From Clostridiales bacterium (lineage in GTDB: Bacteria > Bacillota > Clostridia > Saccharofermentanales > Saccharofermentanaceae), in NCBI GenBank assembly GCA_017451265.1, contig JAFSPU010000009.1, positions 40,009-104,008 of the forward strand: 64,000 bases of DNA. The letters run 5' to 3'. The notes beneath the pieces were generated by a model. That model was not told where the DNA came from. It searched no databases and saw only the letters and a program-made list of their open reading frames with translations. The position numbers and the translations under genes were made by a program. Position 1 is the first letter of the stretch; each line of letters opens with the position of its first letter. This document shows, piece by piece, positions 17,537-26,035 of this stretch.

Positions 17537-18301
17537 ATGCCTTCTGTCGCTCTCGTAATCGAATTCGACGGTACTGACTTCGTCGGCTGGCAGATCCAGG
17601 ACAACGGCAGGTCAGTTCAGGAGGAGATTCAGAGGGCTCTCACAACACTTTATAAAAAAGAGATCAAAGTAACGGGATCATCCCGGACAGACGCCGGTGT
17701 GCACGCACGCGGCCTCGTCTGTTCGGCGCAGGTCCCGTTTACTATACCCGCTGAAAAGCTTCCTCTGGCTTGCAATGCGATTCTGCCTGAGGATGTCGCT
17801 GTTGTCGCGGCATACGATGTGCGTGAGGACTTCAATGCACGTTTCGACTCGCAGGGGAAAAGGTATATTTACCGCATAGTCCATGACCGCGTAAGGCACC
17901 CGCTGCTTGCGCGGTACTCCTATTTCGTTACCGGAAAGCTTGATGTCAACGCCATGAAAAAAGCTGCCCCTTTCTTTGAGGGTGAGCATGACTTCGCGGC
18001 GTTCTGTGCTGTCGGTGGTTCGCAGAACACGACAGTGCGCAGGCTTAATCATGTCGAGGTTAGAAGCGAGGGTGACGGCCTCATTGAGATAGAGGTAAGA
18101 GGCGAGGCTTTCCTGTATAACATGGTGCGCATCATATCCGGCACTCTTCTTTATGTCGGGCAGGGAAAGATCGCGCCCGAGGATATCCCTGCCGTTATTG
18201 ATTCGTGCGACCGTGAGCGCGCCGGAAAGACACTTCCTCCCGAAGGTTTAACACTCGAAGAAGTCTTCTATGACTGGGAGAATATTAAGCAAAATAAGTA
18301 A
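17537..18301 (+). CDS. truA: tRNA pseudouridine(38-40) synthase
   Basis: 254 aa. Isomerises U38-U40 in the tRNA anticodon arm. The catalytic aspartate is Asp52 in SSRTDAGVHARG. FEGEHDFAAFC and the C-terminal FLYNMVRIISGTLL are family hallmarks. It begins 3 nt after the kinase stop codon with no clear RBS of its own, so it is probably coupled. The rplM-rpsI pair that follows truA in many Firmicutes is not here. Confidence 0.96.
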   Translation: MPSVALVIEFDGTDFVGWQIQDNGRSVQEEIQRALTTLYKKEIKVTGSSRTDAGVHARGLVCSAQVPFTIPAEKLPLACNAILPEDVAVVAAYDVREDFNARFDSQGKRYIYRIVHDRVRHPLLARYSYFVTGKLDVNAMKKAAPFFEGEHDFAAFCAVGGSQNTTVRRLNHVEVRSEGDGLIEIEVRGEAFLYNMVRIISGTLLYVGQGKIAPEDIPAVIDSCDRERAGKTLPPEGLTLEEVFYDWENIKQNK

Positions 18302-18335
18302 AGTTTAAGACTTGTTTAAATCAGGTCTGTATTCA

Positions 18336-18364
18336 TTGAAGCGGCATTTTGCCGTGTATATAAT
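18336..18364 (+). promoter_or_regulatory. Sigma-A promoter for the NfeD-SPFH pair
   Basis: TTGAAG (18336-18341), exactly 17 bp, then consensus TATAAT (18359-18364). The start codon at 18399 is 34 nt downstream of the -10. This is among the best vegetative promoters in the window. Confidence 0.82.
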
Positions 18365-18398
18365 TGTGATAACTTCGATGGAAAGGGAGGGAAATGTC

Positions 18399-18851
18399 AT
18401 GGAAATGTGGATCTTATGGCTTATACTAATGGTGGTATTCATAGTGATTGAAGGCATCACATTGGGGCTTACTACCGTGTGGTGTGCAGTCGGAAGTCTG
18501 GCGGCGGCAATATGCGCATATTTCGGCGCCAACGTCGGCATCCAGATAGCAGTCATGGTGATCGTATCCGTCGTTTGCTTCTTTATCTGCCTTAAGTGGA
18601 TCAAACCTCAGCTTGATGCACGTCATGAGAAGAAAGAGAACGCGACCAATGCAGACAGACTCTTCGGAGAAGAGGCAATTGTTATCAAGGAGATCAACAC
18701 TCTTGAGTCCAAGGGTCAGGTCAAGGTAAGAGGAGATGTCTGGAGCGCCAAGACATCAGACCCCGAAAGGGTCATCCCGGTAGGCGCAAAGGTTAAGGTA
18801 ATCAAGACCGAGGGCGTAAAGCTCCTGGTCGAGGAAATCAAGGAGGCTTAA
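18399..18851 (+). CDS. NfeD-family membrane protein
   Basis: 150 aa. About three hydrophobic helices (residues 3-70) are followed by a soluble OB-fold (residues of roughly 88-150; GEEAIVIKEI, KGQVKVRGDVWSA). NfeD proteins partner SPFH proteins in membrane microdomains. I chose the ATG at 18399 because AGGGAGGG (18384-18391) is 8 nt upstream. Upstream in-frame starts lie before the RBS or the promoter. The SPFH gene follows after 3 nt, the classic NfeD-SPFH pairing. Confidence 0.88.
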   Translation: MEMWILWLILMVVFIVIEGITLGLTTVWCAVGSLAAAICAYFGANVGIQIAVMVIVSVVCFFICLKWIKPQLDARHEKKENATNADRLFGEEAIVIKEINTLESKGQVKVRGDVWSAKTSDPERVIPVGAKVKVIKTEGVKLLVEEIKEA

Positions 18852-18854
18852 ACA

Positions 18855-19739
18855 ATGGTTGGAGTAATCATTACAATTGCAGTCGTATTTATCATTCTGG
18901 CAGTACTGTCGATCGATATTGTTCCTCAGGCAACAACACATATCATCGAGCGTTTCGGTACTTACAAGGCTACATTCGATACGGGATTCCACATGAAGGT
19001 CCCTTTCATCGATAAGGTTGCCAAGAGGATCTCCCTTAAGGAGAAGGTTGCAGACTTTGCTCCTCAGGCCGTTATCACAAAGGATAACGTTACAATGCAG
19101 ATCGATACCATTGTTTTCTATCAGGTACTTGATCCTAAGCTCTATACATACGGAATCGAGCGTCCTATCCTTGCTATCGAGAACCTTTCTGCTACAACAC
19201 TTCGTAACATCATCGGTGAACTCGAGCTCGACCAGACACTCACATCCCGTGACATCATCAACACAAAGATGAGAGAGATCCTCGACGACGAGACAGATCG
19301 CTGGGGTATCAAGGTTAACAGAGTTGAGCTTAAGAACATCATCCCGCCTAAGGAAATCCAGATGGCGATGGAGAAGCAGATGAAGGCTGAGCGAGAGAAG
19401 AGAGAGGCTATCCTCATTGCTGAAGGTAAGAAGGAAGCAGCTATCCGTGAGGCAGAGGGTGAGAAGATGTCCGCTATCCTCCGTGCTGAGGCTCGTAAAG
19501 AGGCGGCTATCCGCGAGGCAGAAGGTCAGGCAGAGGCTATCCTCAAGATCAACGAGGCTAAGGCTCAGGGTCTGCAGATGATCAAAAATGTTCAGGCTGA
19601 CGACGGACTTGTTAAGATCCGTTCCCTCGAGGCTATGGAGAAGATCGCAAACGGTCAGGCTACGAAGATCATCATTCCTTCGGAGCTCCAGGGCGTTGCA
19701 GGACTTGCTACATCCGTCAAGGAAATCATTAAGTCTTAA
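18855..19739 (+). CDS. SPFH/band-7 (stomatin/QmcA-like) membrane protein
   Basis: 294 aa. One N-terminal membrane helix (residues 2-20) leads to a band-7 domain (IVPQATTHIIERFGTYKATFDTG). A long Ala/Glu/Lys coiled coil (about 170-250) carries repeated AAIREAEGE/Q blocks (three within residues 195-225). SPFH proteins oligomerise into membrane cages linked to quality control and raft-like domains. The pairing with NfeD supports a QmcA/paraslipin-like role. A terminator follows. Confidence 0.9.
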   Translation: MVGVIITIAVVFIILAVLSIDIVPQATTHIIERFGTYKATFDTGFHMKVPFIDKVAKRISLKEKVADFAPQAVITKDNVTMQIDTIVFYQVLDPKLYTYGIERPILAIENLSATTLRNIIGELELDQTLTSRDIINTKMREILDDETDRWGIKVNRVELKNIIPPKEIQMAMEKQMKAEREKREAILIAEGKKEAAIREAEGEKMSAILRAEARKEAAIREAEGQAEAILKINEAKAQGLQMIKNVQADDGLVKIRSLEAMEKIANGQATKIIIPSELQGVAGLATSVKEIIKS

Positions 19740-19755
19740 TAAGAATAATAAAGAA

Positions 19756-19764
19756 TGGTATAAT
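19756..19764 (+). promoter_or_regulatory. Extended -10 promoter for pncB
   Basis: TGGTATAAT, preceded by AATAATAAAGAA. The predicted transcription start (about 19771) falls inside the 5' arm of the terminator at 19769-19791. A nearly identical 20-21-bp element recurs at 24390-24409. Confidence 0.6.
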
Positions 19765-19768
19765 TAGG

Positions 19769-19796
19769 GCTCCGGGGGATTTCTCCGGAGCTTTTT
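19769..19796 (+). terminator. Intrinsic terminator after the SPFH gene
   Basis: Stem GCTCCGG (19769-19775) / CCGGAGC (19785-19791) with loop GGGATTTCT, followed by TTTTT (19792-19796). It directly follows a -10 element, so a transcript started there would lack part of the 5' arm. Confidence 0.85.
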
Positions 19797-19821
19797 AGTG
19801 AGCAATTTAAGGAGGTCGCAT

Positions 19822-21279
19822 ATGAACGGCTGGAATGACAGAACTAATATGACGATGCTGACTGACTTCTATGAGCTTACCATGGGCAAGGGTTACCTTG
19901 ACGACGGCAAGGCAGAGAAGATCGTTTACTTCGACGTTTTCTTCAGAAATATACCTGAGCAGGGTGGCTATGCCATCATGGCAGGCCTCGAGCAGGTTAT
20001 CGACTATCTTTCCAATCTGCATTTTACAGAAGAGGATCTTCAGTTTTTAAGCGGATACGGATTCGATGACAAGTTCATCGATTACCTGAGAAACTTCAAG
20101 TTCTCATGTGATGTATGGGCTGTTCCCGAGGGAACTCCCGTATTCCCCAGAGAGCCCCTTATCAAGGTAAGAGGACCTGCTCTTCAGGCACAGCTGCTTG
20201 AGACGGCTCTTCTTTGTACGATCAACCACCAGACTCTTATTGCCACCAAGACAGCAAGAATCGTGCGAGCTGCTGAAGGCAGACCGATAATGGAATTCGG
20301 TGCCAGAAGAGCACAGGGTTTTGATGCTTCTGTTCTCGGTGCGCGTGCAGCTTATATCGCGGGCGCGGCAGGTACATCCTGTACGATCTGCGGACAGCAG
20401 TTTGATATCCCGCTCTCCGGAACAATGGCTCACTCCTGGGTCATGCTCTACGACGATGAGTTCGAGGCATTCAAGGCATATGCCGAGTCTTATCCCGACA
20501 AGTGCCTGCTCCTCGTAGATACATACGATGTTTTGAAGTCAGGTATTCCGAATGCGATCAGATGCGCACATGAAGTTCTCGAGCCTATGGGCAAGAAACT
20601 TCTCGGCATCAGAATCGATTCCGGAGACCTTACATATATGACTCAGAAGGCAAGGAAGATGCTCGATGAGGCAGGTCTTACAGACTGTAAGATCACTGTT
20701 TCCAACGCTCTTGACGAGTACCTCATCAGAGACCTCATCTCACAGGGCGCTTGCATCGATTCCTTCGGTGTAGGTGAGAGACTTATCACCTCCAAGGCCG
20801 AGCCGGTATTCGGCGGCGTTTATAAGATCGCGGCCGTTGAGGATGATAACGGCAATGTTGTTCCCAAGATGAAGATCTCTGAGACAACAGCCAAGGTTAC
20901 GACTCCCTGTGACAAGGAGATCGTAAGATTCTACGACAAGGAGACAGGCAAGGCGCTCGCAGACGTTCTCTTCGTTAAGGGTGAGCCCATCCCGGACGGC
21001 GAGCCTTATGAGATCTTCGATCCTGTGGAGACTTGGAAGGCTAAGACACTTACAAACTACACCACCAAGAAGATCCTCGTGGAGATTTTCAGAAGCGGTG
21101 AACTCGTATACGAGAAGCCCAGCATCACGGATATCAGAAACAACTGCACCAAGCAGCTCGATACACTCTGGGATGCCGTTAAGAGATTCGAGAATCCACA
21201 TAACTTCTATGTTGATCTTTCTCCCAAGCTCTGGCAGATCAGAGATGATATCTTAAGAGGCTACAGAAATAATAAGTAA
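19822..21279 (+). CDS. pncB: Nicotinate phosphoribosyltransferase
   Basis: 485 aa. Makes nicotinate mononucleotide from nicotinic acid and PRPP with ATP, in NAD salvage. Motifs: TDFYELTMGKGY at the start, EFGARRAQGFDAS near residue 160, and LLVDTYDVL with GIRIDSGDL. The ATG at 19822 follows AAGGAGGT (19809-19816) with 5-nt spacing; an earlier in-frame start at 19798 lies before this RBS. It is the long form with the C-terminal extension typical of Gram-positive NAPRTase. Confidence 0.95.
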   Translation: MNGWNDRTNMTMLTDFYELTMGKGYLDDGKAEKIVYFDVFFRNIPEQGGYAIMAGLEQVIDYLSNLHFTEEDLQFLSGYGFDDKFIDYLRNFKFSCDVWAVPEGTPVFPREPLIKVRGPALQAQLLETALLCTINHQTLIATKTARIVRAAEGRPIMEFGARRAQGFDASVLGARAAYIAGAAGTSCTICGQQFDIPLSGTMAHSWVMLYDDEFEAFKAYAESYPDKCLLLVDTYDVLKSGIPNAIRCAHEVLEPMGKKLLGIRIDSGDLTYMTQKARKMLDEAGLTDCKITVSNALDEYLIRDLISQGACIDSFGVGERLITSKAEPVFGGVYKIAAVEDDNGNVVPKMKISETTAKVTTPCDKEIVRFYDKETGKALADVLFVKGEPIPDGEPYEIFDPVETWKAKTLTNYTTKKILVEIFRSGELVYEKPSITDIRNNCTKQLDTLWDAVKRFENPHNFYVDLSPKLWQIRDDILRGYRNNK

Positions 21280-21291
21280 GAGGTGAATAAC

Positions 21292-21777
21292 ATGGCTAAC
21301 CCTATCGTAACTATTAAGATCAAGGACATGGGCGACATCAAGGCTGAGCTTTATCCTGATGTTGCACCCATCACAGTAGAGAACTTCGTAAAGCTTGCAG
21401 GTTCCGGCTTCTATAACGGACTTACATTCCACAGAATCATTCCCGGATTCATGATCCAGGGCGGAGATCCTGAGGGTACAGGAATGGGCGGTCCCGGATA
21501 CTCTATCAAGGGTGAGTTTGCCGCTAACGGCGTACCTAACAGCCTCATTCACACAAGAGGCGTACTCTCCATGGCAAGATCCATGATGCCTGATTCAGCA
21601 GGTTCACAGTTCTTTATCATGCACGAGGATGCTCCGCATCTTGACGGACAGTATGCAGCTTTCGGTAAGGTTATTGAGGGTATCGAGGTAGTCGATAAGG
21701 TAGCTTCCGTAAAGACAGATTATAACGACAAGCCTCTTGAGCCTGTTGTAATCGAGATCATGTCAGTTGAGGTGTAA
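21292..21777 (+). CDS. Cyclophilin-type peptidyl-prolyl isomerase
   Basis: 161 aa without a signal peptide, so cytosolic. The active-site pattern is clear: FHRIIPGFMIQGGDP (catalytic Arg in FHRII), GSQFFIMH, and HLDGQYAAFGKV. It catalyses proline cis-trans isomerisation. The ATG at 21292 follows AAGAGGTG; the in-frame GTG at 21283 overlaps that RBS and is less likely. It is the last housekeeping gene before the polysaccharide locus. Confidence 0.93.
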   Translation: MANPIVTIKIKDMGDIKAELYPDVAPITVENFVKLAGSGFYNGLTFHRIIPGFMIQGGDPEGTGMGGPGYSIKGEFAANGVPNSLIHTRGVLSMARSMMPDSAGSQFFIMHEDAPHLDGQYAAFGKVIEGIEVVDKVASVKTDYNDKPLEPVVIEIMSVEV

Positions 21778-21786
21778 TTTTCACGA

Positions 21787-23205
21787 ATGGACGCTAAAGC
21801 CGATTCACGAATAAAGCATCTTGATTTCATATTCATAGATCTGTTCTGTGTTGAGATCTCGTTTGTCCTGGCCATCATCACAAGATACGGTCTGGCGGAC
21901 TTTGTACAACTGATCACGAACAGTAACACCGACGATTCGAAGGCATTCAGACTCGTAAACGTCGTGATCATTCTCGCATATCTCGTATTCATGCTGTTTA
22001 CGGGACCTCATACGGGTATTGTAAAGAGAACTCATCTTAAGGAGTTCTGGAACGTAGTGATCTTAAATTCAGAGATCCTGTTTACGCTGTTCACATTCCT
22101 GTATGTGATCAAGGTTTCAGCTATCTATTCCCGACTCATGATCGGATACTTCTTCGTATTCGATATAGCGGTAATGATGCTGTTCCGAACATTCAGGAAG
22201 CTTATCCTAAGGATCAGATTCCTTGACGGAACCGATTCTGCGGGAGTTCTTCTCGTAGCACAGACTGATACAGCCGAGGCGTTCGTCAATACACTGATGA
22301 CTAATAACAGCGGCTTCTATCACTTTAAGGGAATCATCTTCACGGATGCATACACAGAGCCCGAGTTTATGGGAATCCCGGTAATAAAGCAAAAGGAGAT
22401 GCTCGACTACGTCAAGCTTCATCCTATTAACGATGTTTTCATGTTAACGAAGTCCGGAGGAAGACTCGCATCGGCTTTCATCAACATGGGTATCACGGTC
22501 CACAGAGCGATGGATCTCGAGACTCCCAATATGTATAATGCGACACTTAATCAGATCGGCAATTATACGGTCATCACTTCGACTATTTCACGCGCAACGA
22601 TGGGAGAGCTTCTGATAAAGAGAATCTGCGACATCTTTTTCTCTATCATCGGACTCTTCTTCACTGCTATACTTACCATCTTCCTTGCCCCTATCATAAA
22701 GATGCAGGCTCCGGGTCCGGTCTTCTTCAAGCAGACCCGTGTAGGTAAGAACGGTAAGACATTCAAGATGTATAAGTTCCGCTCTATGTATATCGATGCA
22801 GAGGAGAGGAAGAAGGAGCTCATGTCCCAGAATGAGATGAAGGGTCTTATGTTCAAGATGGAGAACGACCCGAGAATATTCCCTGCGGGCAACTTCATGC
22901 GTAAGACTAGTATCGATGAGTTCCCCCAGTTCTGGAATATCTTCAAGGGTGACATGTCCCTTATCGGTACGCGTCCTCCTACATTGGACGAATACGAGAA
23001 CTACAAGCGTCACCACATGAGCCGCCTCGCCATGAAGCCCGGTCTCACCGGTATGTGGCAGGTATCCGGAAGATCCGACATCAAGGACTTTGAGGAGATC
23101 GTAAGACTTGATAATGAGTACATCAGAAACTTCAGCATCGGTCTTGATATCAAGATTTTCTTTAAGACCATCGGTACCGTTCTTGGTATGAAGGGATCGA
23201 AGTGA
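21787..23205 (+). CDS. Initiating undecaprenyl-phosphate sugar phosphotransferase
   Basis: 472 aa. About five N-terminal membrane helices and a central CoA_binding_3-like domain (GVLLVAQTDTAEAFVNTL region) precede the catalytic bacterial sugar transferase domain (from about residue 278: KRICDIFFSIIGLF, PVFFKQTRVGKNG, MYKFRSMYIDAEE, SIDEFPQFWNIFKGDMSLIGTRP, PGLTGMWQVSGRS). It would attach the first sugar-1-phosphate to undecaprenyl phosphate on the cytoplasmic face. The exact sugar is not evident. It begins 9 nt after the cyclophilin with a poor RBS and opens the polysaccharide locus. Confidence 0.93.
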   Translation: MDAKADSRIKHLDFIFIDLFCVEISFVLAIITRYGLADFVQLITNSNTDDSKAFRLVNVVIILAYLVFMLFTGPHTGIVKRTHLKEFWNVVILNSEILFTLFTFLYVIKVSAIYSRLMIGYFFVFDIAVMMLFRTFRKLILRIRFLDGTDSAGVLLVAQTDTAEAFVNTLMTNNSGFYHFKGIIFTDAYTEPEFMGIPVIKQKEMLDYVKLHPINDVFMLTKSGGRLASAFINMGITVHRAMDLETPNMYNATLNQIGNYTVITSTISRATMGELLIKRICDIFFSIIGLFFTAILTIFLAPIIKMQAPGPVFFKQTRVGKNGKTFKMYKFRSMYIDAEERKKELMSQNEMKGLMFKMENDPRIFPAGNFMRKTSIDEFPQFWNIFKGDMSLIGTRPPTLDEYENYKRHHMSRLAMKPGLTGMWQVSGRSDIKDFEEIVRLDNEYIRNFSIGLDIKIFFKTIGTVLGMKGSK

Positions 23206-24425
23206 CTTCTCCCGCAGCGGCAAAGAAAGACGGCAGACTGTTCTCGGAGGCCCTGTACCTCGCAAGTTTCGCCTGCCTGCTTGTGTTCTTTTTCCTGCAG
23301 ACTACGACTTTTACAATGGATGTCCCCGGGCCTGTTTACAGCCTGGTAAGGGGCATCCTTTGTTTTTGTGCGGTGTACAGAATAAGCGTTTATCGTGAGC
23401 AGATAGGTCCTGCCACAGCAGTCGCGCTCGCGGCTTTTACGGGCCTCGGTGTATTTTTCCTTATCGCGAGGGGGGACACCATGGTGCTTGATATTGCGCT
23501 GCTTACAGCGAGTGCTGTTAACGTGTCCTTCAGAAGGATACTGCAGATCTATGTGTTCACGGCAGCTTTTATAAGCCTGCTTGCGCTGGTGTGCTCGCAG
23601 ACGGGCGTCATACCCGACTTCACTTTCCTTACGAACTACGGAGCTGACGAGCATGTGCGCCACTCTCTCGGCATAATTTACCCCACAGACTGCTTTGCGC
23701 ACGTGTTCTACCTTGCGGCGGCTTACTTCCTGTTAAGGTGGAAGCGCGTGACGTGGTGGGAAATCGCGGGAGCGGCAGTGCTTTTCGCTGTTGTGTTCTT
23801 CTTTACGAGTGCACGTGCAGACTTGGGCGGTGCAGTCCTGATGCTGATCCTTATTGCAGCGGCAAAAGCAACAGGGTACAAGGACCGTCTGCCGAAGGTG
23901 CTTAAGCAGGTCTTCGTGTGGGTGCTGATGCCCGTGTGCACGGCTGTCATCCTGACCCTGACATACCTTTACAGCGAGAGCAGACCGTTTATGCTAAAGC
24001 TCGATGCCATGATGTCCTACAGGTTGAGCCTGGGCAAGACCGGCCTAGGGCTGTACGGATACAAGCTGCTCGGTGCCGCTAATTTTGCTGAGAACGGCAA
24101 TGCCAACGGAGGCGTGCGCAACTACACGTATATCTTCTACGACTCGGCTTACATCAAGTATCTGTTCAAGTACGGCATCATCATGCTGGCCGTGCTGTTC
24201 CTTGTGTATGCGCTGATCGGTTTAAGGCTTATAAAGACCAAGATGTTCTATGCGATGATATTTGTCGGAGTTATCGCGGCGTCGTTCATCATTGAGCACC
24301 ATATGCTTGAGTTATCATATAACATAACTTTTCTGATGCTGACCGCGGATATTTCAACTATTTCACATCAAGGCTCTTCTATTAATAAAAATAATAAGAA
24401 TGGTATAATGGCAAAAGCAATATAA
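23202..24425 (+). CDS. Polytopic membrane protein, candidate O-unit polymerase (Wzy-like)
   Basis: 407 aa with about ten hydrophobic segments and one large extracytoplasmic loop (about 240-310: SESRPFMLKLDAMMSYRLSLG region). The layout matches Wzy/O-antigen ligase proteins, which are recognised more by topology than sequence. The GTG start overlaps the previous stop by 4 nt (GTGA). GC content and codon use are higher in GC3 than the flanking genes. Function is inferred from topology and locus. Confidence 0.65.
   Translation: MTSPAAAKKDGRLFSEALYLASFACLLVFFFLQTTTFTMDVPGPVYSLVRGILCFCAVYRISVYREQIGPATAVALAAFTGLGVFFLIARGDTMVLDIALLTASAVNVSFRRILQIYVFTAAFISLLALVCSQTGVIPDFTFLTNYGADEHVRHSLGIIYPTDCFAHVFYLAAAYFLLRWKRVTWWEIAGAAVLFAVVFFFTSARADLGGAVLMLILIAAAKATGYKDRLPKVLKQVFVWVLMPVCTAVILTLTYLYSESRPFMLKLDAMMSYRLSLGKTGLGLYGYKLLGAANFAENGNANGGVRNYTYIFYDSAYIKYLFKYGIIMLAVLFLVYALIGLRLIKTKMFYAMIFVGVIAASFIIEHHMLELSYNITFLMLTADISTISHQGSSINKNNKNGIMAKAI
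24401..24409 (+). promoter_or_regulatory. Extended -10 promoter before the Wzz-like gene
   Basis: TGGTATAAT at the very end of the preceding gene, embedded in AATAATAAGAATGGTATAAT (24390-24409). It lies 35 nt upstream of the start at 24445. It repeats the element upstream of pncB almost exactly. There is no clear -35. Confidence 0.6.
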
Positions 24426-24444
24426 CCCCCTTCGGAGGACAATC

Positions 24445-26031
24445 ATGAGTGCAGATCTGAAAAAGAATTACATCATCAACGAAGACGAGACCGAGATTAA
24501 TATCAAGGACCTGTTGACCTACTGCTTCCTTCACTGGAGAAAAGCACTGGCTTTGATGCTTATGGCAGGCATCCTTCTCGGCGGCCTCATGGGCGGACTC
24601 GAGGGTATGAAGACTGCAAAGCTTGCAGCCGCATATCAGGAGTATCTTGATGATCCCCAGGCTCTTATGGCGAAGCAGCAGAACACTATCTTCGCACAGA
24701 AGAACGGTATCGTTCTTCCTGAGGATGAGATGCTTACTTCCGAAGAGCAGCGTATCCTTGAGGAGGTTGCGACTGTTGACTCCATCAACAACCTGAACGA
24801 CATCATCACTCAGAGCAGACGTGACCTTATGACACTGACTGAGTATTACAACAATTCCGTTCTCATGACTGTTACTCCCCAGGCTGTTCCTACAGCTGAG
24901 GCAGATATCATGATCACTGTACCTGACGGAGCTCCCGCCAACGCAGTTAATGTTCTTATCGCAGCTTACGAAGACTACCTTAAGAACGGTAACTACCTCG
25001 ATGTATTCTCCATGGAGTTCGACCTGGATAAGACATATCTCAAGGAGCTCATCTCCATCACAGACATGACTTTCGGAAACATCGATGAGTCTTCCAACCA
25101 GAGCGGAAACAGAGACATCACAACAGACGTAGATATCAACTTCTCCGTAACAAGCGGTTCTGACGGATCCAGAGTAGGCCTTATCATAATCAAGGCTATC
25201 GGAAGAGATGAGGATATGGCTCTTGCCATCCTCGACAGAATTCTCGAAGAGATCGACTTCTACAGAGATGCTACTATCGAGAATGTCTGCGATCATACTA
25301 CAACTGTAGTTAACCTCTTCATCAACAAGATCAACGATGAGAGGATCCAGAACCTTCAGACAGAGACAAGTGAGCAGCTCGTTACACTGCAGGAGAACCT
25401 TGAGATCTATGTAAGAAGCCTTAAGAATCTCCAGAAGCAGAATGACGACCTCATCGTTAACTCCATGAACGAGCTTCCTAATGCGGCTCTTGAGGGAACT
25501 AAGACAGGCGTTAAGTTCGGTTCCATTGCAGCTGTTGCAGCGTTCCTGTTCTATGCGCTTGTCCTCGTAGTAAGGTATATCGTCAGTGCCATCGTTCTTA
25601 CCAAGTCCCAGTTCATCAACAGGTTTGCTCTGTTTGATCTCGGATCCACAAGAGACGGTGAGGCTGTTCTTTATAAGCACAACGGCAAGAGCGACAAGAA
25701 GATCAGGGCCAAGGGCAGGATCGGCGAAGACGGCAGGGATGCCGTTAAGGATGCGATCTCCAACCTCGCTGTATACGGAACTGACATCAAGTCTGTTCTC
25801 GTTATCGGTACAGGTGATGCCGTTAAGGGTCTTAAGGATCAGATCAAGGACAAGAAGGTCTATACGGCTGACAGCCTTACACAGGATGCCAATGCCAGAA
25901 AGCTCCTTCTCGATGTTGACAGCGTTATCCTCGAGGTAAGATACGGTATCAGCAAGTTTGAGGATATCAAGGAGCAGATCGAACTGATCGAACTCGCAGG
26001 CAAGCCGATCGCAGGTTACATCGCTGACTGA
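24445..26031 (+). CDS. Wzz-like chain-length determinant with degenerate tyrosine-kinase-like tail
   Basis: 528 aa. TM1 is about residues 33-52, followed by a large extracytoplasmic domain and TM2 at about 355-383, the arrangement of Wzz/CapA co-polymerases that set polymer length. A C-terminal cytosolic domain (about 445-528) resembles the BY-kinase/MinD fold: SVLVIGTGD, LLLDVDSVILEVRYGIS, ELIELAGKPIAGYI. It has no Walker A Gly-Lys-Ser/Thr and no Tyr cluster, so it should not be an active kinase. Strong RBS GGAGGA (24435-24440) and its own promoter. Confidence 0.8.
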   Translation: MSADLKKNYIINEDETEINIKDLLTYCFLHWRKALALMLMAGILLGGLMGGLEGMKTAKLAAAYQEYLDDPQALMAKQQNTIFAQKNGIVLPEDEMLTSEEQRILEEVATVDSINNLNDIITQSRRDLMTLTEYYNNSVLMTVTPQAVPTAEADIMITVPDGAPANAVNVLIAAYEDYLKNGNYLDVFSMEFDLDKTYLKELISITDMTFGNIDESSNQSGNRDITTDVDINFSVTSGSDGSRVGLIIIKAIGRDEDMALAILDRILEEIDFYRDATIENVCDHTTTVVNLFINKINDERIQNLQTETSEQLVTLQENLEIYVRSLKNLQKQNDDLIVNSMNELPNAALEGTKTGVKFGSIAAVAAFLFYALVLVVRYIVSAIVLTKSQFINRFALFDLGSTRDGEAVLYKHNGKSDKKIRAKGRIGEDGRDAVKDAISNLAVYGTDIKSVLVIGTGDAVKGLKDQIKDKKVYTADSLTQDANARKLLLDVDSVILEVRYGISKFEDIKEQIELIELAGKPIAGYIAD

Positions 26032-26035
26032 TAAT

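Noticed and set aside
19420-19540. Tandem repeats in the SPFH gene as a mobile or CRISPR-like repeat
   Set aside because: They are in-frame AAIREAEGE coiled-coil repeats of the protein, not a separate DNA element.
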